Shown: positions 47,923-58,995 of the stretch, piece after piece
How the letters are laid out: the number at the start of each line of letters is the position of its first letter
Position numbering within the stretch: the first letter of the stretch is position 1
Assembly: GCA_947561395.2 (NCBI GenBank)
Contig: OX387184.1
Location: 1,302,001-1,366,000, forward strand
Source: Buxus sempervirens
Taxonomy: Eukaryota > Streptophyta > Magnoliopsida > Buxales > Buxaceae
Direction of reading: 5' to 3'
Length of the DNA stretch: 64,000 bases
Program-made: the position numbers and the translations under genes
Notes under the pieces: model-generated
What the model was told of the DNA's origin: nothing
Database searches by the model: none
The model's input: the letters and a program-made list of their open reading frames with translations, nothing else

Positions 47923-49160
47923 GCATCTCTTGAGTTGCTTCGGGCTGGTTTAGTTTGATCTTTTTTACTTTGAAATGTTCTACTTCTACAGTATGCTTAT
48001 TATTCTTTCGTCTCTAGAGTGTGCATAATGCATCCCTTGTTGTTAGATATGGGACGAAATCCTCTGCTATTGCCTGTGTGCTCAGCTCCGGGAAGAAGAT
48101 GCATGACCACCGCCGGAAAGATACGATCGATGACTCTCCAACCACTGAACTCATGTTCTGCCGCTGCCTCTCTCATGAAATAAGGTCCTCCGATCCATTC
48201 TCAGAGCATGAGGGTTCAAAGATGAAAATCAAGGAACAGCATCCGTTTTCGTTTGTTGAAGAACAGATCACCAATGCAGAATAGAAGGTTGAAGTATAAG
48301 AAAAATTCATGAGAAGAGGAAGAAGAAAGAAGAAGAATACACAATATAAAAAAGGGTATGATCAGTGGGACCTGCTGCTTTAGTGGTGCCGGCCTGCCGG
48401 CCACCATTGAGTGCTTGAGTGGTTCCATACTTTTTCCTTATCTTCGTTGTGTGAGAGACATGCTGTTGTGTTCCAACACTTTAAAGAGGCCTCAAAATTA
48501 AGACTCCAGATGTTCATTTTATTCTTGTCTTCTATGTTTATTCAAGTGTCTTTTATCTCGTTGTTTCAATAAAAATTAAGTTTTGTTTGAACAGAATTCA
48601 AGATCTGGCTAAATTAGCATTGGCGCCTATCTGGCGCTCGAGTGGGGCTTGAGCAGGGCTCATCCTTGAGCATTTATAATCTTAATATCCCAAAAGTAGT
48701 GCTAGAGCATCAAGTGTCATTTTTTTGGCGCTCATCCACGCCTGCCTCACGCTCGAGTATGAAAGGCTTGCTTGATTGCTGCTTCCTGCTTCGCGCTTGA
48801 GCATGCTTGAAAATCTTCATTAAAAGTTTTTCCTTGACGCAAATCTCGCGCTTGAGCGCAAAAAACAGTTTTTTTTACCATTATGCATAGTTTTTAACTG
48901 GTTTTTCGATGGGTTGCTTCTTGAACCTGTGTAATGGTTCATGAACTCTTTAATAGGGTTTTTTTCACTAGAAAATGGCGATAAAAACTTCTGAAAATCT
49001 CTCTTTGACAAATCAAATTTCACATTTCTTCTTTATTCTAAAATTTTCTGGTTTTGATCTAAGTGGCACCTAGGTAGTTTTCTCATCAAACAATTGGTGC
49101 AGACGATTTCTACCCATCAAACAATTCAGGTTATTTTAATTTCCTCCAAAAAAATGAAAA
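47923..49160. other. intergenic, no gene recognised
   Basis: Includes an 87-codon plus-strand frame (48,021-48,284) with no recognisable motif and a GCGCTCGAG-containing stretch (48,620-48,860). Neither is supported as a gene. Confidence 0.4.
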
Positions 49161-49169
49161 ATTGTTTAC

Positions 49170-49870
49170 ACCCGCCGTAGCCCGGCAGTGGTAAAGTAGA
49201 GACCTATGTGGCTACAAGTCTCCCGGCAAGGTAGAGTCCTATGTGATTACAAGTCTCTTTGGTAAAGTAGAGTCATACGTAGTTACAAGTCTCCCTAAAA
49301 TAGGGAAGTGAGGTCCATTAAGAAACCCTCCAATACGTAGGATTTGTTGGGAAAAAGTCTACAGGATAAGGACTCTCTAAAAACATGGGAAATGAGGGAC
49401 AAAACGAGGAATATTTGTACAATGTGGCATTCAACTTCCTAAAAGTGGGATTGTTGGGAGACTTGTCGATCAAGCAAAGTAGCTTATAAATAAGGACCTG
49501 TAGACAAGGAAAAAGGATCCCTCGATCAATACATAACACAACTACATTTAGTTATTTCGATCTCTTCATACCACACTACTCTCATGCTATCCTCATAGCA
49601 TGAAGTAGCATATCCTCTTGTTACTTCTTGTCGCAACAACACATAAAGATCCCTCTTACTCCTCTCAGACAAAGCTAAGAAGATACGTCATACTTTGATC
49701 ATGGCTAAGTACGATCTTGCTTATTCCTTCAACCAAGGCTAAGGGCAGTCACTATGTGCACCCCGGAACCAGTAATCGTCAAGGCGGCCCCCGATCTTTT
49801 CTCTCTATACTCCGATCACGGCAATAAGGAAACAGGCTGCAGGTACTGAGATATTGTTGGTTTTCTTTTT
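49170..49870. other. possible solo LTR with internal ~37-41-bp tandem repeats
   Basis: The motif GGTAAAGTAGAG...TACAAGTCTC is repeated three times (49,190-49,290). A TATAAATAAGGACC promoter-like box follows at 49,486-49,499. The layout resembles a plant LTR, but there is no second LTR and no coding region. Confidence 0.4.
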
Positions 49871-49904
49871 ACCTTTTATTTATTTTCATCACTATCTATC
49901 CTTG

Positions 49905-50215
49905 AAGCAACTGTCACCCCACACGGCACTCAGTTCCTGCAGATTCTCCATCAATCGGCCACCACCAACATGGCCATTGTCCAAGTTGTCATAAAATTGG
50001 AAGAAGAACCTTGGAGGACAAACCCCAATCTTCTTAGCAATCGCCAAATCAAAAGCCTCCAAATCTATAAGCGACTAGGTCGTATCTGAACAGCAACTTG
50101 TCTGGTTTTGCATGCGATCGGGCCGGGGTCAAAAGTTTCCGACTCCTTGCATCAGCATAGATGATGGCACACCTACACACTCATGCATCCCCGAGTCGAG
50201 CCAGAAATGATGGGA
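49905..50215 (-). repeat. dispersed repeat, inverted partner of 15280-15605
   Basis: The minus strand matches 15280-15605. Here about 40 codons stay open, including VCPPRFFFQFYDNLDNGH and ENLQELSAVWGDSCF, so this copy is nearer a coding ancestor. Not recognised. Confidence 0.6.
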
Positions 50216-50372
50216 GCAAAAATATACTTTAAATTTTCAAGGAGGTTTAAGTGAAAATGATTTTGAATAAACAGTGTACCCAAAAACTTTAAGTTGATTG
50301 GTGAATGTGTAATTAAGTATATCAAAGGGCCCGATGTATGATAATATGTTGGGGCCCTTTTATATGCAGTAC

Positions 50373-50860
50373 TAGGGCTATAAACGTAGATTCAAACTAG
50401 ATCCACCAATATCCGAATCCGAATCCAATTAAATATCTAACGGATCCTTTATACTTATTACTGAATTTGAATCCGAATATAGTTATAAAATCCGTATTCG
50501 GATCCGATTATTAAATGTTTGAATTTGAAAATTTAATTAAATAGGCTTTGTTTATTATAATTATACTGAATAATATTTTAAATAATCTTAAAATCTATAT
50601 CATAGGTACACATTTAAGATGATATATATTATTTTAAGAGTACAATATTAAAATTACTTAATAATCCTTAGAAATTTGGAAAAATTACAAACATATATAT
50701 AATTGAATTGGACTTGGATCTTAATCTGGCAGATACGACCTTGATCCGAATCCGAATATGATCTAACGGATATTTAATCGGTAAAAAATCCGATTAAATT
50801 GAATTATTTAATCAGAAACGGGCGGTAAATGGGTCATGATCCAACCCATTGACAATCCTA
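50373..50860. mobile_element. hAT-type MITE family A, copy 3
   Basis: Ends TAGGGCTATAAACG and, inward from the right, TAGGATTGTCAATGGGTT. The interior matches 40346-40880. An ATATGCA word is found on both sides but offset by four bases at the left, so the target duplication is imperfect. Confidence 0.65.
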
Positions 50861-50867
50861 ATATGCA

Positions 50868-51120
50868 CTAGCAGGGTGCACATGCAGTATTGCACATATG
50901 TAAAAAGGATAGGGATGTAAACGGTAAGAGAAGAGGTGGGGGAATAGTTATGCAACTGTTTACGTTTTAAACGAGTAGGGAAGAGATATGATATAATACC
51001 ATTATATTATGACTATTATACCACCATATTAATAAAGTCTTAACAAGACTTTTTGAGAAAGTCATGCATAAAATTTGGCACGCTTCCCAAGGGAGCACCT
51101 CAAGTTATATATAGTATAGA
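50868..51120 (-). mobile_element. mini-Helitron, copy 2, 253 bp
   Basis: Minus strand starts TCTATACTATATATAACTTG and ends with CATATGTGCAATACTGCATG, TGCACCCTG, CTAG. Flanking bases are A and T. Homologous to 41163-41390. It is inserted directly beside family-A MITE copy 3. Confidence 0.75.
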
Positions 51121-51284
51121 TAATGACAGTATCAATTATCAACTTATGCATGTACATATGATTTGTTGGGGCCTTTTTATATACATAATGACAATATCAC
51201 TTATCAACTTGCATTTTTTACTAATTTGTTTAAAAAGGTAAATTGGCTTTTTAGGGAAGTGTATACTTAAAATAATTCAATTAT

Positions 51285-52380
51285 GAGAGGCAGCTGTGGG
51301 AGCGCCCACGCGCAATCCGTGGGCATTTGATATTAAGATCGAATTTGTTTTTACAAACCTCGAGTGGTACGAGGACATGACAGAGATTCCGATTGTCACT
51401 CATGTTAAAGCCAGCCGCCCAAGCCCATTTAATTATGACAAATTGAGAAGCAGAGCTCATCGATGCATGTGCATGGTCCAAAATTGTTTTGTATAGGGTT
51501 GTAAGTGTAGCCCAATCGGCTTGATCCAACCCAAGCGGCATCCCGAACTTGGTATTTTAGTTTAGGTTTGGGTTAAGTCTGGGCTTCTTTTCAGAACCTC
51601 GAAATTGAGTTCGGGTGAGGTATTAAATTCCTCAACAATATATACGTATAGAAACAAACTTTTTGCCTCTGTTTTACCAAAAAAATAAATAAATAAATAA
51701 ACGAACTTTGTCGCTAATTCCGTACGCCCGGTACCAAAAAACACTCCTTTCTTCTTACTTTCATTGTTTGGACTCAACTATTGGCTGATACAGTTCCTTT
51801 AATTTCCTGGACTCAATCTGGCAAGGAATCTTAGATTCAAAAAATGTGGAACTTGAGTGTGCACTGTTTAAAAACCAGCGAGTAACTTGGAATACTCGCC
51901 CGAGTTATTCGAACAGGTTATGCTACGAGTTTGCTAGCTCTAAAAACCAGGTATTTTTCATTAGGTAGTTCTGTAGAGTAAATCTCAAAATTTAACCAAG
52001 TTTCACTCCGATTAACCAGGTTTTAGATAGAAATTCATTAAATTACAATATATTTCTCAGTCATCTCATAAATTATTCCCTTATTTATATAATAACAAGG
52101 CTGGTAACCCGGCCCAGTTATCCGTAATTACTCGGACAGATAAGTTTCTGAGTTATCAGCCCTTTGTGGGTCTTTAAACACTGTGAGTGTGACTCCTCCA
52201 CCATCGCCACTGTCATGCAAAACAAGACTGGAAAAGACACCATGGACAATTTCTCTAATAATTTCTGAAGCCTTTGAGCTAATTCAAAAAGGAACTCAAC
52301 TAACTAGCCTCTGTTTGGATTTGGTTTAAGAAAATTGCCGTCAAGAAAATGAAACCTTTACATCCTAGATAATCCTTAAC
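51285..52380 (+). repeat. P450 upstream segment R1 (paralogue of R2)
   Basis: This upstream DNA of P450 copy 3 matches 53225-53618 plus 57484-57660 plus 59520-59850, a paralogous segment split by transposons. Shared landmarks are GAGGACATGAC, TATACGTATAGAAACAAAC, GGACTCAACTA and ACTGGAAAAGACACCATGG. R1 preserves the empty site of the large Helitron at 51640/51641. Confidence 0.9.
51862..52183. mobile_element. hAT-type MITE, 322 bp, with empty-site paralogue
   Basis: Termini CACTGTTTAAAAACC and, inward from the right, CAGTGTTTAAAGACC. Perfect 8-bp duplication TGAGTGTG at 51854-51861 and 52184-52191. The R2 segment carries a single TGAGTGTG at 59692-59699, directly showing the site before insertion. 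Confidence 0.9.
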
Positions 52381-52400
52381 TCTCGCACCTCCTCTGTTTC

Positions 52401-53084
52401 ATGGCTTTGTTCCTGCTGAAGCAGTTAATCCGCACGGAAATGCTTCCCGTTGCCCTTTCTGTTGTAGCCTTGGTAGTTGTCTTAGCTACACATTGGGTGC
52501 ATAAATGGAGGAACCCAAGATGCAGCGGAAGACTGCCTCCGGGTTCCCTGGGCTTGCCAGTACTGGGAGATCGAGACCTTCCAGTTCTTCTATGCGGATA
52601 AATCTTTCGATGTTCCACCTTTCATCCAGAAGAGAATTCAACAGTAAGACATATATATATAGCTACATCTTCAATTCTCTCTCTATATATTTCAAGCGCA
52701 AATAATATGAAGATCATGTACGTCAGACATGTAGTGATTATCTGATTACTTACATTCCTCACATTTTTCCAGCTGTGGACCACTATTCAAAACCAGCTTG
52801 GTTGGTCGAAATGTCATAGTGTCCACCGACCCGGAATTTAATCATTTTCTTGTCAACCAAGAAGGGAAGCTGGTTGAACTTTGGTATCCGGATTCATTCA
52901 TGAAGCTTATTGGGCGGTTCACCGAGTCTGGCGACGTCCACAAGTACCTCAGGAACTTGATTTTGAGGCCCTTCGGTCCCGAGACATAAAACAGCAACTC
53001 CCAGAAATGGAGGGGATGGCTCGTAGAGCCTTACGCCTTTGGTCAAGCCAGTCTATCGTAGATGTGAAGGATGGAGTTGCTTCT
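52401..53084 (+). pseudogene. CYP87-like P450 pseudogene, copy 3 (exons 1-2 only)
   Basis: Exon 1 starts ATG at 52401 (MALFLLKQLIRTEM) and is broken by a 4-base insertion near 52571 (GGAGATCGAGACC against GGAGAGACC in copy 4). Exon 2 (from ~52773) keeps VSTDPEFNHF and LVELWYPDSFMKLIGRF, but has Tyr-to-Cys at its start and a 1-base deletion near 52984 (GAGACATAAA), causing a stop. Exons 3-8, including the haem site, are absent. The TATA box found upstream of copy 4 is also missing. Closest relative in the window is copy 4. Confidence 0.93.
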
Positions 53085-53618
53085 GTAAGTACTGGGGGTT
53101 TCCCATATAAGCCTAATGTACCCCCATGGTAAACCATATGCAGTCACCAAAATTAGCATAAGGTATCCAATATAAGTCAAAGGTACCCCAATATAAATCA
53201 ATATAAGCCGAAGGTACCTCCCAACAAAGAGAATCCGTTAGCAATCCATGGACATTTGATATTTAGACTGAATTTGTTTTATGCCACCTCGGATTGGTAC
53301 GATACGAGGACATGACGTAGATTCCGAGTGTCACCCATGTTAAAAGCTAGCCACCCAAGCACATTTCATTATGACAAGGACTACCCCTCCCCTCATGCAC
53401 ATGCATCTATGACCTCTGCCTCTCAATTTTTGAAAGTCCTCGTCAACCCAGCATATCCAAAATTGTTTTGTATTGGGTTGTAAGTCTAACCCAATCGGCC
53501 TGAGCCAACCCAAACGGCATCCCGAACTTGGTATTTAGTTTAGGTATGTGTTAAGTCTGGGCTTCTTTTCAGAACCTCGAAATTGGGTTTCAGTCAGATA
53601 TTAAATTCATAAACAATA

Positions 53619-56600
53619 TCTATATATTAAGCGAAAGGGGGTGGCGCTTGACGTGTCACCCCCCGTTGCCTCGGAGGCTCGGGTTTGGATGTCCGACCTT
53701 GTAATTTTAAATTTTTTTTAAAAATATCGTTTCATCCTCTTCTCGCGTCCTCCGGCGTCTTCTCGGTTGTTCCAGAACCCAGCCCAAGAACTACAAAATC
53801 AACTCTCTTTCTCTCTCATCTTTCCTCTCCTGCCGAAACCCCACATCTCTTCTCTCTCTTTCTCACATGGATCTTCTCGGCTGTTCCAGAACCTCGCCCA
53901 CCCCACGTCCCTACTCTTTCTCTCTCCCACAGCATTCGCAATGACCACCTCCCCCCTCTCTCTCTGCATCGTTTCGACTAAAGGGGAAATTCTTCTTCTA
54001 CTCCAAAACCCTCTCTCCGATGCTGTGATTTGCCTTTCAACCTTCTCTCTCTGTCCGATTCATGAGGCACTCCACCTTCAAACGCTTCGTTCTACTCCAA
54101 AACCCTCTCTCCGATGCTGTGATTCGCCTCTTTCAACCCTGTCTCTCTGCCGATTTACCAGGCGCTCCACCTTCACCATCCGATTCACTATTCGAAATGC
54201 AGAAGAAAAACGAAGAAGGAACACAATGGAAAAAGCAAGACACGGATGGTCACAATTAGGGCCTTCCACGAAATAGAAGTGAGGCGGTTGACAAGATGGT
54301 ATGTCCTAATCTCAGATAAAAAAGCTGGCGCTCATGCCCAAAGAAATCGGTAGTTCCTGCATCAACACAGAGATGTCCAAACTCCTGTAGCAACCCAATC
54401 AAGCCCAATACGAAAATCTCCCCTTTCTTCGTTTCTTTTAGTTTCCCTCTTTTTTTTTCCCTGATTTTCTATTAACAAAGGAAGGGTTGTTCAAAAACGG
54501 AAGTAAGGGAGCGTTCCTTCTCTGGAGCTAGAAGTTAAAGAGGTAGGTCTGTAATTTTTTGGGGATTAAAAGGGCAGTGATGGTTGTCGAGTTAAATCCA
54601 GAAGAACAGGCCAGCCAGAGAGAACACTTGGTTCCCACTTCCCAGTTCCCACCTCACCAACGCGCAGATGCAATGTCAACCGGCATCGGATGACATAGAT
54701 TCTCCATCGTGCTCAGTCGCTTCCGCAGGAAGCTCCACAGGAATTACACGGCGTGGTACTCTTATCTGGACCACAAATAAAACCAGCGGATCTACGTGAT
54801 CCATCTACTTCTGATCACCGGTGAGAAAGACGCGGTTGTCCCATTAGCACTCTCTTTCTTCGGAATTAAAGCTAGAGTAACGATTTACCTCCAAACAGGT
54901 CAGTTTCCTCCAATATGGAAATTCTTCATTTTGTCGATTTAATTCTTCTTTGAGACGTCTAATGTATTCTACAAAAGATTGCTATTCTTCCATTAAATGC
55001 AAAACCCGTTTGTTAAATCCTTCGCAACAGTAATAACTGCAGTAGAAATAGACTCCTCTAATTTTTTTTTCTAATCTCTACTTTACAAAACTGACGCATG
55101 CCCTTTGTAGATACTCTCCAAGAGAAATCCTGAACTTGAATGGTATTGTTTCATACACCCATTATCAAGGAAAAGATGAAAACAAATTGCAGAGAAAATT
55201 TTGGTAAATGATTGGAATAATTTCATGCATTAGGACCTGAACAAAAATCCAAATCCACATGTACCAGCAGTAATGGTCAAAGCGTGCAATTCCATATGCA
55301 TATTTTAGTTGGGCACTTTATACTCTTCCAAGTTTTGAAAGCCTGCAATTGTTATTTGAATATGTGTGGATGTTTCTATTGACACAGAGGTCTTTTCATG
55401 CATTTAGAGTGATTTCTAAATGTCGTGATAGTTGAAGAATTTACTTATCAAATTTACCACCATATGTGACATCAGATGAGCTCAGAGGGCTTTTGGTGGC
55501 CTTGCTCAGGTAATTTTCAAGTTCCTTCGTCAAACTTTTGTAATTAATGACTGTAAGCTTATTATTTGAAAGGCCGGAAATTGGAAGTCAATGATTTCAA
55601 TATATCTGTCTTCTGCTTCCTTAAACCTTTGTTTCCCCACCGAAGGAATTCATTAGGATCAGCAGCTTTCTTTCTATAAGTTATTCTGCATCTCTCACTC
55701 GAGTTTTTAAAGATCTTTATTTCGTCTACAGATATGTTATATATCTCTAATAATCTGTCCTCTTGACTGCTCTGCAAGGTTGTAATTGACAATACCGTCT
55801 GTGATATTGCTACCCTGCTCAAGGTAAGTTTCTATCAATTCCTTGAAATTCCTCTCATTGCCTCAACCCTCAGGTGGACAACACAAGCAAACATGCAATC
55901 CTTTTAGAGGCCATAACAGTACTAACTGATCCGAACCTAAGTGTAAATAAAGCTTACATTTCCTTTGATGGAAAATGGTTCATGGATAGGACCAACCACC
56001 AAGCAAGTATGTATTCTATGTCTTTCATGGATTCTATGTTCATGTATGCTTAAGATCCAAGCCACACTATAGCATTTCTTTTCCTTGAGAATTTTATCAG
56101 CCAAATTGAACCGGTAATCATAAGTAACAACCCAAATTATGGTTAAATTTTTCTTATTTTACATCAGATGATGTTTTCATAGATTGTGGTTATGAGCAAG
56201 AACCCCACAGATACCTCATCTACTGTGACAGTTCAGAATTGGGTAGAAACTGGCTATTATGCTGTCAATGGGCAATGCAAAGACAGGGCAAAGCTGTTAT
56301 TTGATATAGTGTGTACATTGATGGAAAATGGAATATGTTGTTTTCGTTTGTAAGATTGACATAAATGAATTTTCTCCCTGCTGAAAATTACTGCAACTTT
56401 TCTATTTAATTATATTCCATCTGATCTGCATATCATAAGACATTGATTTTGGAATTGTGTTTTGAGAAAATAATGAATGGATTTTTGTTTTCCTTTTGCT
56501 AATTGAATATCATTGCATCATATGGCTAAATGCTCCTTAGATTTATGATGGGAATCATGTGTAACCTCTCATTTTTATGCAAGGCACTCATTGAATGGCC

Positions 56601-57483
56601 ACATGGCACATTCAAACTCATAAATATCACATGGGACATAGGACGTTAAAATTTAAATTACGTCTCATTTAACTTAAATGAGAAAATGTATTCACAAGAT
56701 ATGAGATTCCAATTTCTATGTTTATTGTGGATTTCTTAGTATTGGCCAAGCTTTACAAACAACTATTGTTGCTTTTAATTGCATTTGCTGGTGTTTTCAT
56801 AATTTTGCATACTTTGCATGGTTTCATTCTGTCATATGTCATATTTGTGTTTAATAAATGAGGTGTGTTATTATGCAGTATCAACAAGATGAAAGATGAT
56901 CGGTTACCCTTTGGGTGAATAAGGTTGGCCCCTTACAATAATCCTCAAGAAACATACGATTATGATCAAACTTGCTCACAATTGGATAGGTGTTGGTGAT
57001 GAAGTATTGGCTGGAAATTACCTCATTCACAGCCACAATGATATAAAGTTTGGGATTTTTGTAGACTTATTATCAATATATGCCTAATTTTGTAATTAGA
57101 GAAAGATTGACGAGGATTTATTTGAATTCTTCATATTGGTTTGAATCCTTCGTGGGTACGTTGATTATGGTGTCCTATGCTATTGCTACTACAAATTACT
57201 TTTTGAATATATAAAAATCTAACAGGTCTTAACAAGGGCCCATTGTGTGTGTGTGTGTCTCTCTCTCTCATCAAAACCATTTTCCCCTGTTTCTTTGGTG
57301 GCTACATAGCTTCCACTTATTTATTATATTGTAATAGTAATATTATGTTCTTTGTTCTGTTGCTTCTCCTTCCTTTCATCCCTTAAGTCCATTTCTTATA
57401 TTTTAGTTTCTTGGCTTTATAAGTAAAACTCAAATATTGAATTTTACATCTGATGCCCGTGCATCGCACGGGCTATTTGCTAG
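53619..57483 (+). mobile_element. Helitron, 3.87 kb, with captured ACR gene pieces
   Basis: Starts TCTATATATTAAGCGAAAGG and ends with hairpin GCCCGTGC-ATC-GCACGGGC (57455-57473), TATTTG and CTAG (57480-57483). The insertion lies between A (53618) and T (57484). The paralogous R1 segment shows the uninterrupted site at 51640/51641 apart from one extra TA. No Rep/helicase is encoded, so it is non-autonomous. Contents include a ~95-bp tandem duplication (about 53,995-54,185) with long open frames of low complexity, and exons of an ACT-domain-repeat protein. Confidence 0.9.
55779..56346 (+). pseudogene. ACT-domain-repeat (ACR) protein fragments captured by Helitron
   Basis: Block 1 (55779-55823) reads VVIDNTVCDIATLLK, then a 50-bp GT-AG intron. 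Block 2 (55874 to ~55985) reads TSKHAILLEAITVLTDPNLS then KAYISFDGKWFMD: together the start of the first ACT domain of plant ACR proteins, thought to sense amino acids. Block 3 (56213-56346) reads [18 protein letters not shown] then [15 protein letters not shown], the start of a later ACT repeat. The second ACT domain and most other exons are missing. Intron retention shows DNA-level capture. Orientation is the same as the Helitron. Confidence 0.85.
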
Positions 57484-58101
57484 TATATACGTATAGAAAC
57501 AAACTTTTTGTCTCTATTTTACCAAAAAAAAAAATCAAAAACAAAAGAAACAAACTTAGGCAGCTTCTCATACGCCCAGTACCAAAAATTCCTTTTTTCT
57601 TTTTTATGAGAAACGTAGAAATTATTTATAACTAAAAAATAATCAAGTTACAAATCTAGGATGGGTACTAGGGCTGCAACTTGGTCCGGGTAAAACCGAA
57701 CCCGAACCGATCCAAACTGACTTCGGGTTGGTTTGGTTCGGATTTGGTTTCAAAATCTCAAAACCGAATTAAATCGGTTCGGTTTTGGGTTGTATGATCG
57801 GGTAAACCGAACCGAACTGAAAACTTTACCCCTTAAATTTTTAACATATTACAAACTCACCCTCTCTTAAATGGAATGAATCCTCTCCCAAAACCTAATC
57901 TCCCAAACCCTAATCGTGTTTGCCTCCTTTCTCTCCGCCCACCTCATTGTTCTCTCCTCAGACCTCAACGTTTGCCTCAGACCCTAACACCTTCGTTTTT
58001 CACTGATTCGTCTCTTCGTTTCTTTCTTTTCTCTTATTTTTGTTTCTTTTGTTGAATCTGTTTTCCGTCTTTCTTCCTTTTTACCATTTTCGTTCATCAT
58101 C

Positions 58102-58425
58102 ATGTTTACTGCCGCAGATGCGATACGCATGGCTGAAGAGAGCTTTAAAGTTAAACATCTGAATACCGCCATCAACCACGCTCGTTCTATAAAGAGGCTC
58201 GATCCGCTTCTCCAGAACACCGCTGATCAGTTGATTGCTACCTACAAGGTCCATGCGGTTGCTTCAAATAAGGTCTCCATAGACGAGGAACCTGATTGGT
58301 ACGAAGTTCTCGGCACATCCTACAATGCTTGTTCTGATGATATCATCAAGAGGCAGTACAGAAAGTTAGTGATCTTGGTACATCCGGATAAAAATAAGTC
58401 TTCGGCAGCCGAAGATGCCTTCAAG
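58102..58425 (+). pseudogene. J-domain (DnaJ-like) protein fragment inside Pack-hAT
   Basis: From ATG at 58102: an N-terminal helix pair (ADAIRMAEESFKVKHLNTA, then RSIKRLDPLL), then the J domain DWYEVLGTSYNACSDDIIKR, the HPD motif in LVHPDKNKS and AAEDAFK. The layout matches plant J proteins of the DUF3444 type. The frame continues ~10 codons into XTH-derived sequence and stops at 58458. The HPD loop needed to stimulate Hsp70 is intact, but the rest of the protein is missing. Confidence 0.88.
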
Positions 58426-58995
58426 TCCATGGAAAGGGAGATAGGGAACAAAGAGTGAACCTCTGGTTTGACCCGGCAGCTGAATTCCACACTTAATTCT
58501 GTGGAATCATCACCATGTTGTGTAAGTTGCACATATCTTCATTTGTATAATTATTACTATAAAGTCTAATAAAGCTCCTTTTTCAACGGTAACGGTGATT
58601 TTTCTACAAGGCTAGCTTCTACGTGGATGAGGTACCCATCAGGGTCTACAGGAACAATGAGGCCAGAGGAATTCCTTATCCCAAGTCCCAATCCATGGGG
58701 ATCTATTCCACATTGTGGGAAGCTGATGATTGGGCGACGAGGGGCGGGATCGAGAAGATCGATTGGAGCAAAGCTCCCTTCTTCGCCTACTACACAGGCT
58801 TCAACATTGAGGGATGCCCTGTACCAGGGCTTGCAAGTTGTGCCACAAATCCTACAAATTGGTGGGAGGGAACAACTTATCATGAATTGAGCTTGGTTGA
58901 AGCCAGAAGATATAGGTGGGTTAGAATCAACCATATGATCTACGACTACTGCATCGATAAATCCCATTACTTGGTCACCCCACTAGAATGCATGC
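58426..58995 (+). pseudogene. xyloglucan endotransglucosylase/hydrolase (XTH) C-terminal fragment inside Pack-hAT
   Basis: Begins [20 protein letters not shown], then ILWNHHHVV with a small deletion that shifts the frame. It continues after an intron (58522-58615) as FYVDEVPIRVY, GIPYPKSQSMGIYSTLWEAD, DWATRGGIEKIDWSKAPFF, the C-terminal XET domain GCPVPGLASC, WWEGTTYHEL, RRYRWVRINHMIYDYC and ECM. The catalytic DEIDFEFLG exon is not present. XTHs remodel cell-wall xyloglucan; this piece cannot. Confidence 0.92.

Noticed and set aside
48021..48284. 87-codon frame downstream of P450 copy 2
   Set aside because: No recognisable domain, no conserved neighbour and average composition; not supported as a gene.
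53767..54276. 169-codon open frame near the Helitron 5' end
   Set aside because: CT-rich low-complexity sequence with an internal ~95-bp tandem duplication; no motif. Treated as part of the Helitron, though translation cannot be excluded.
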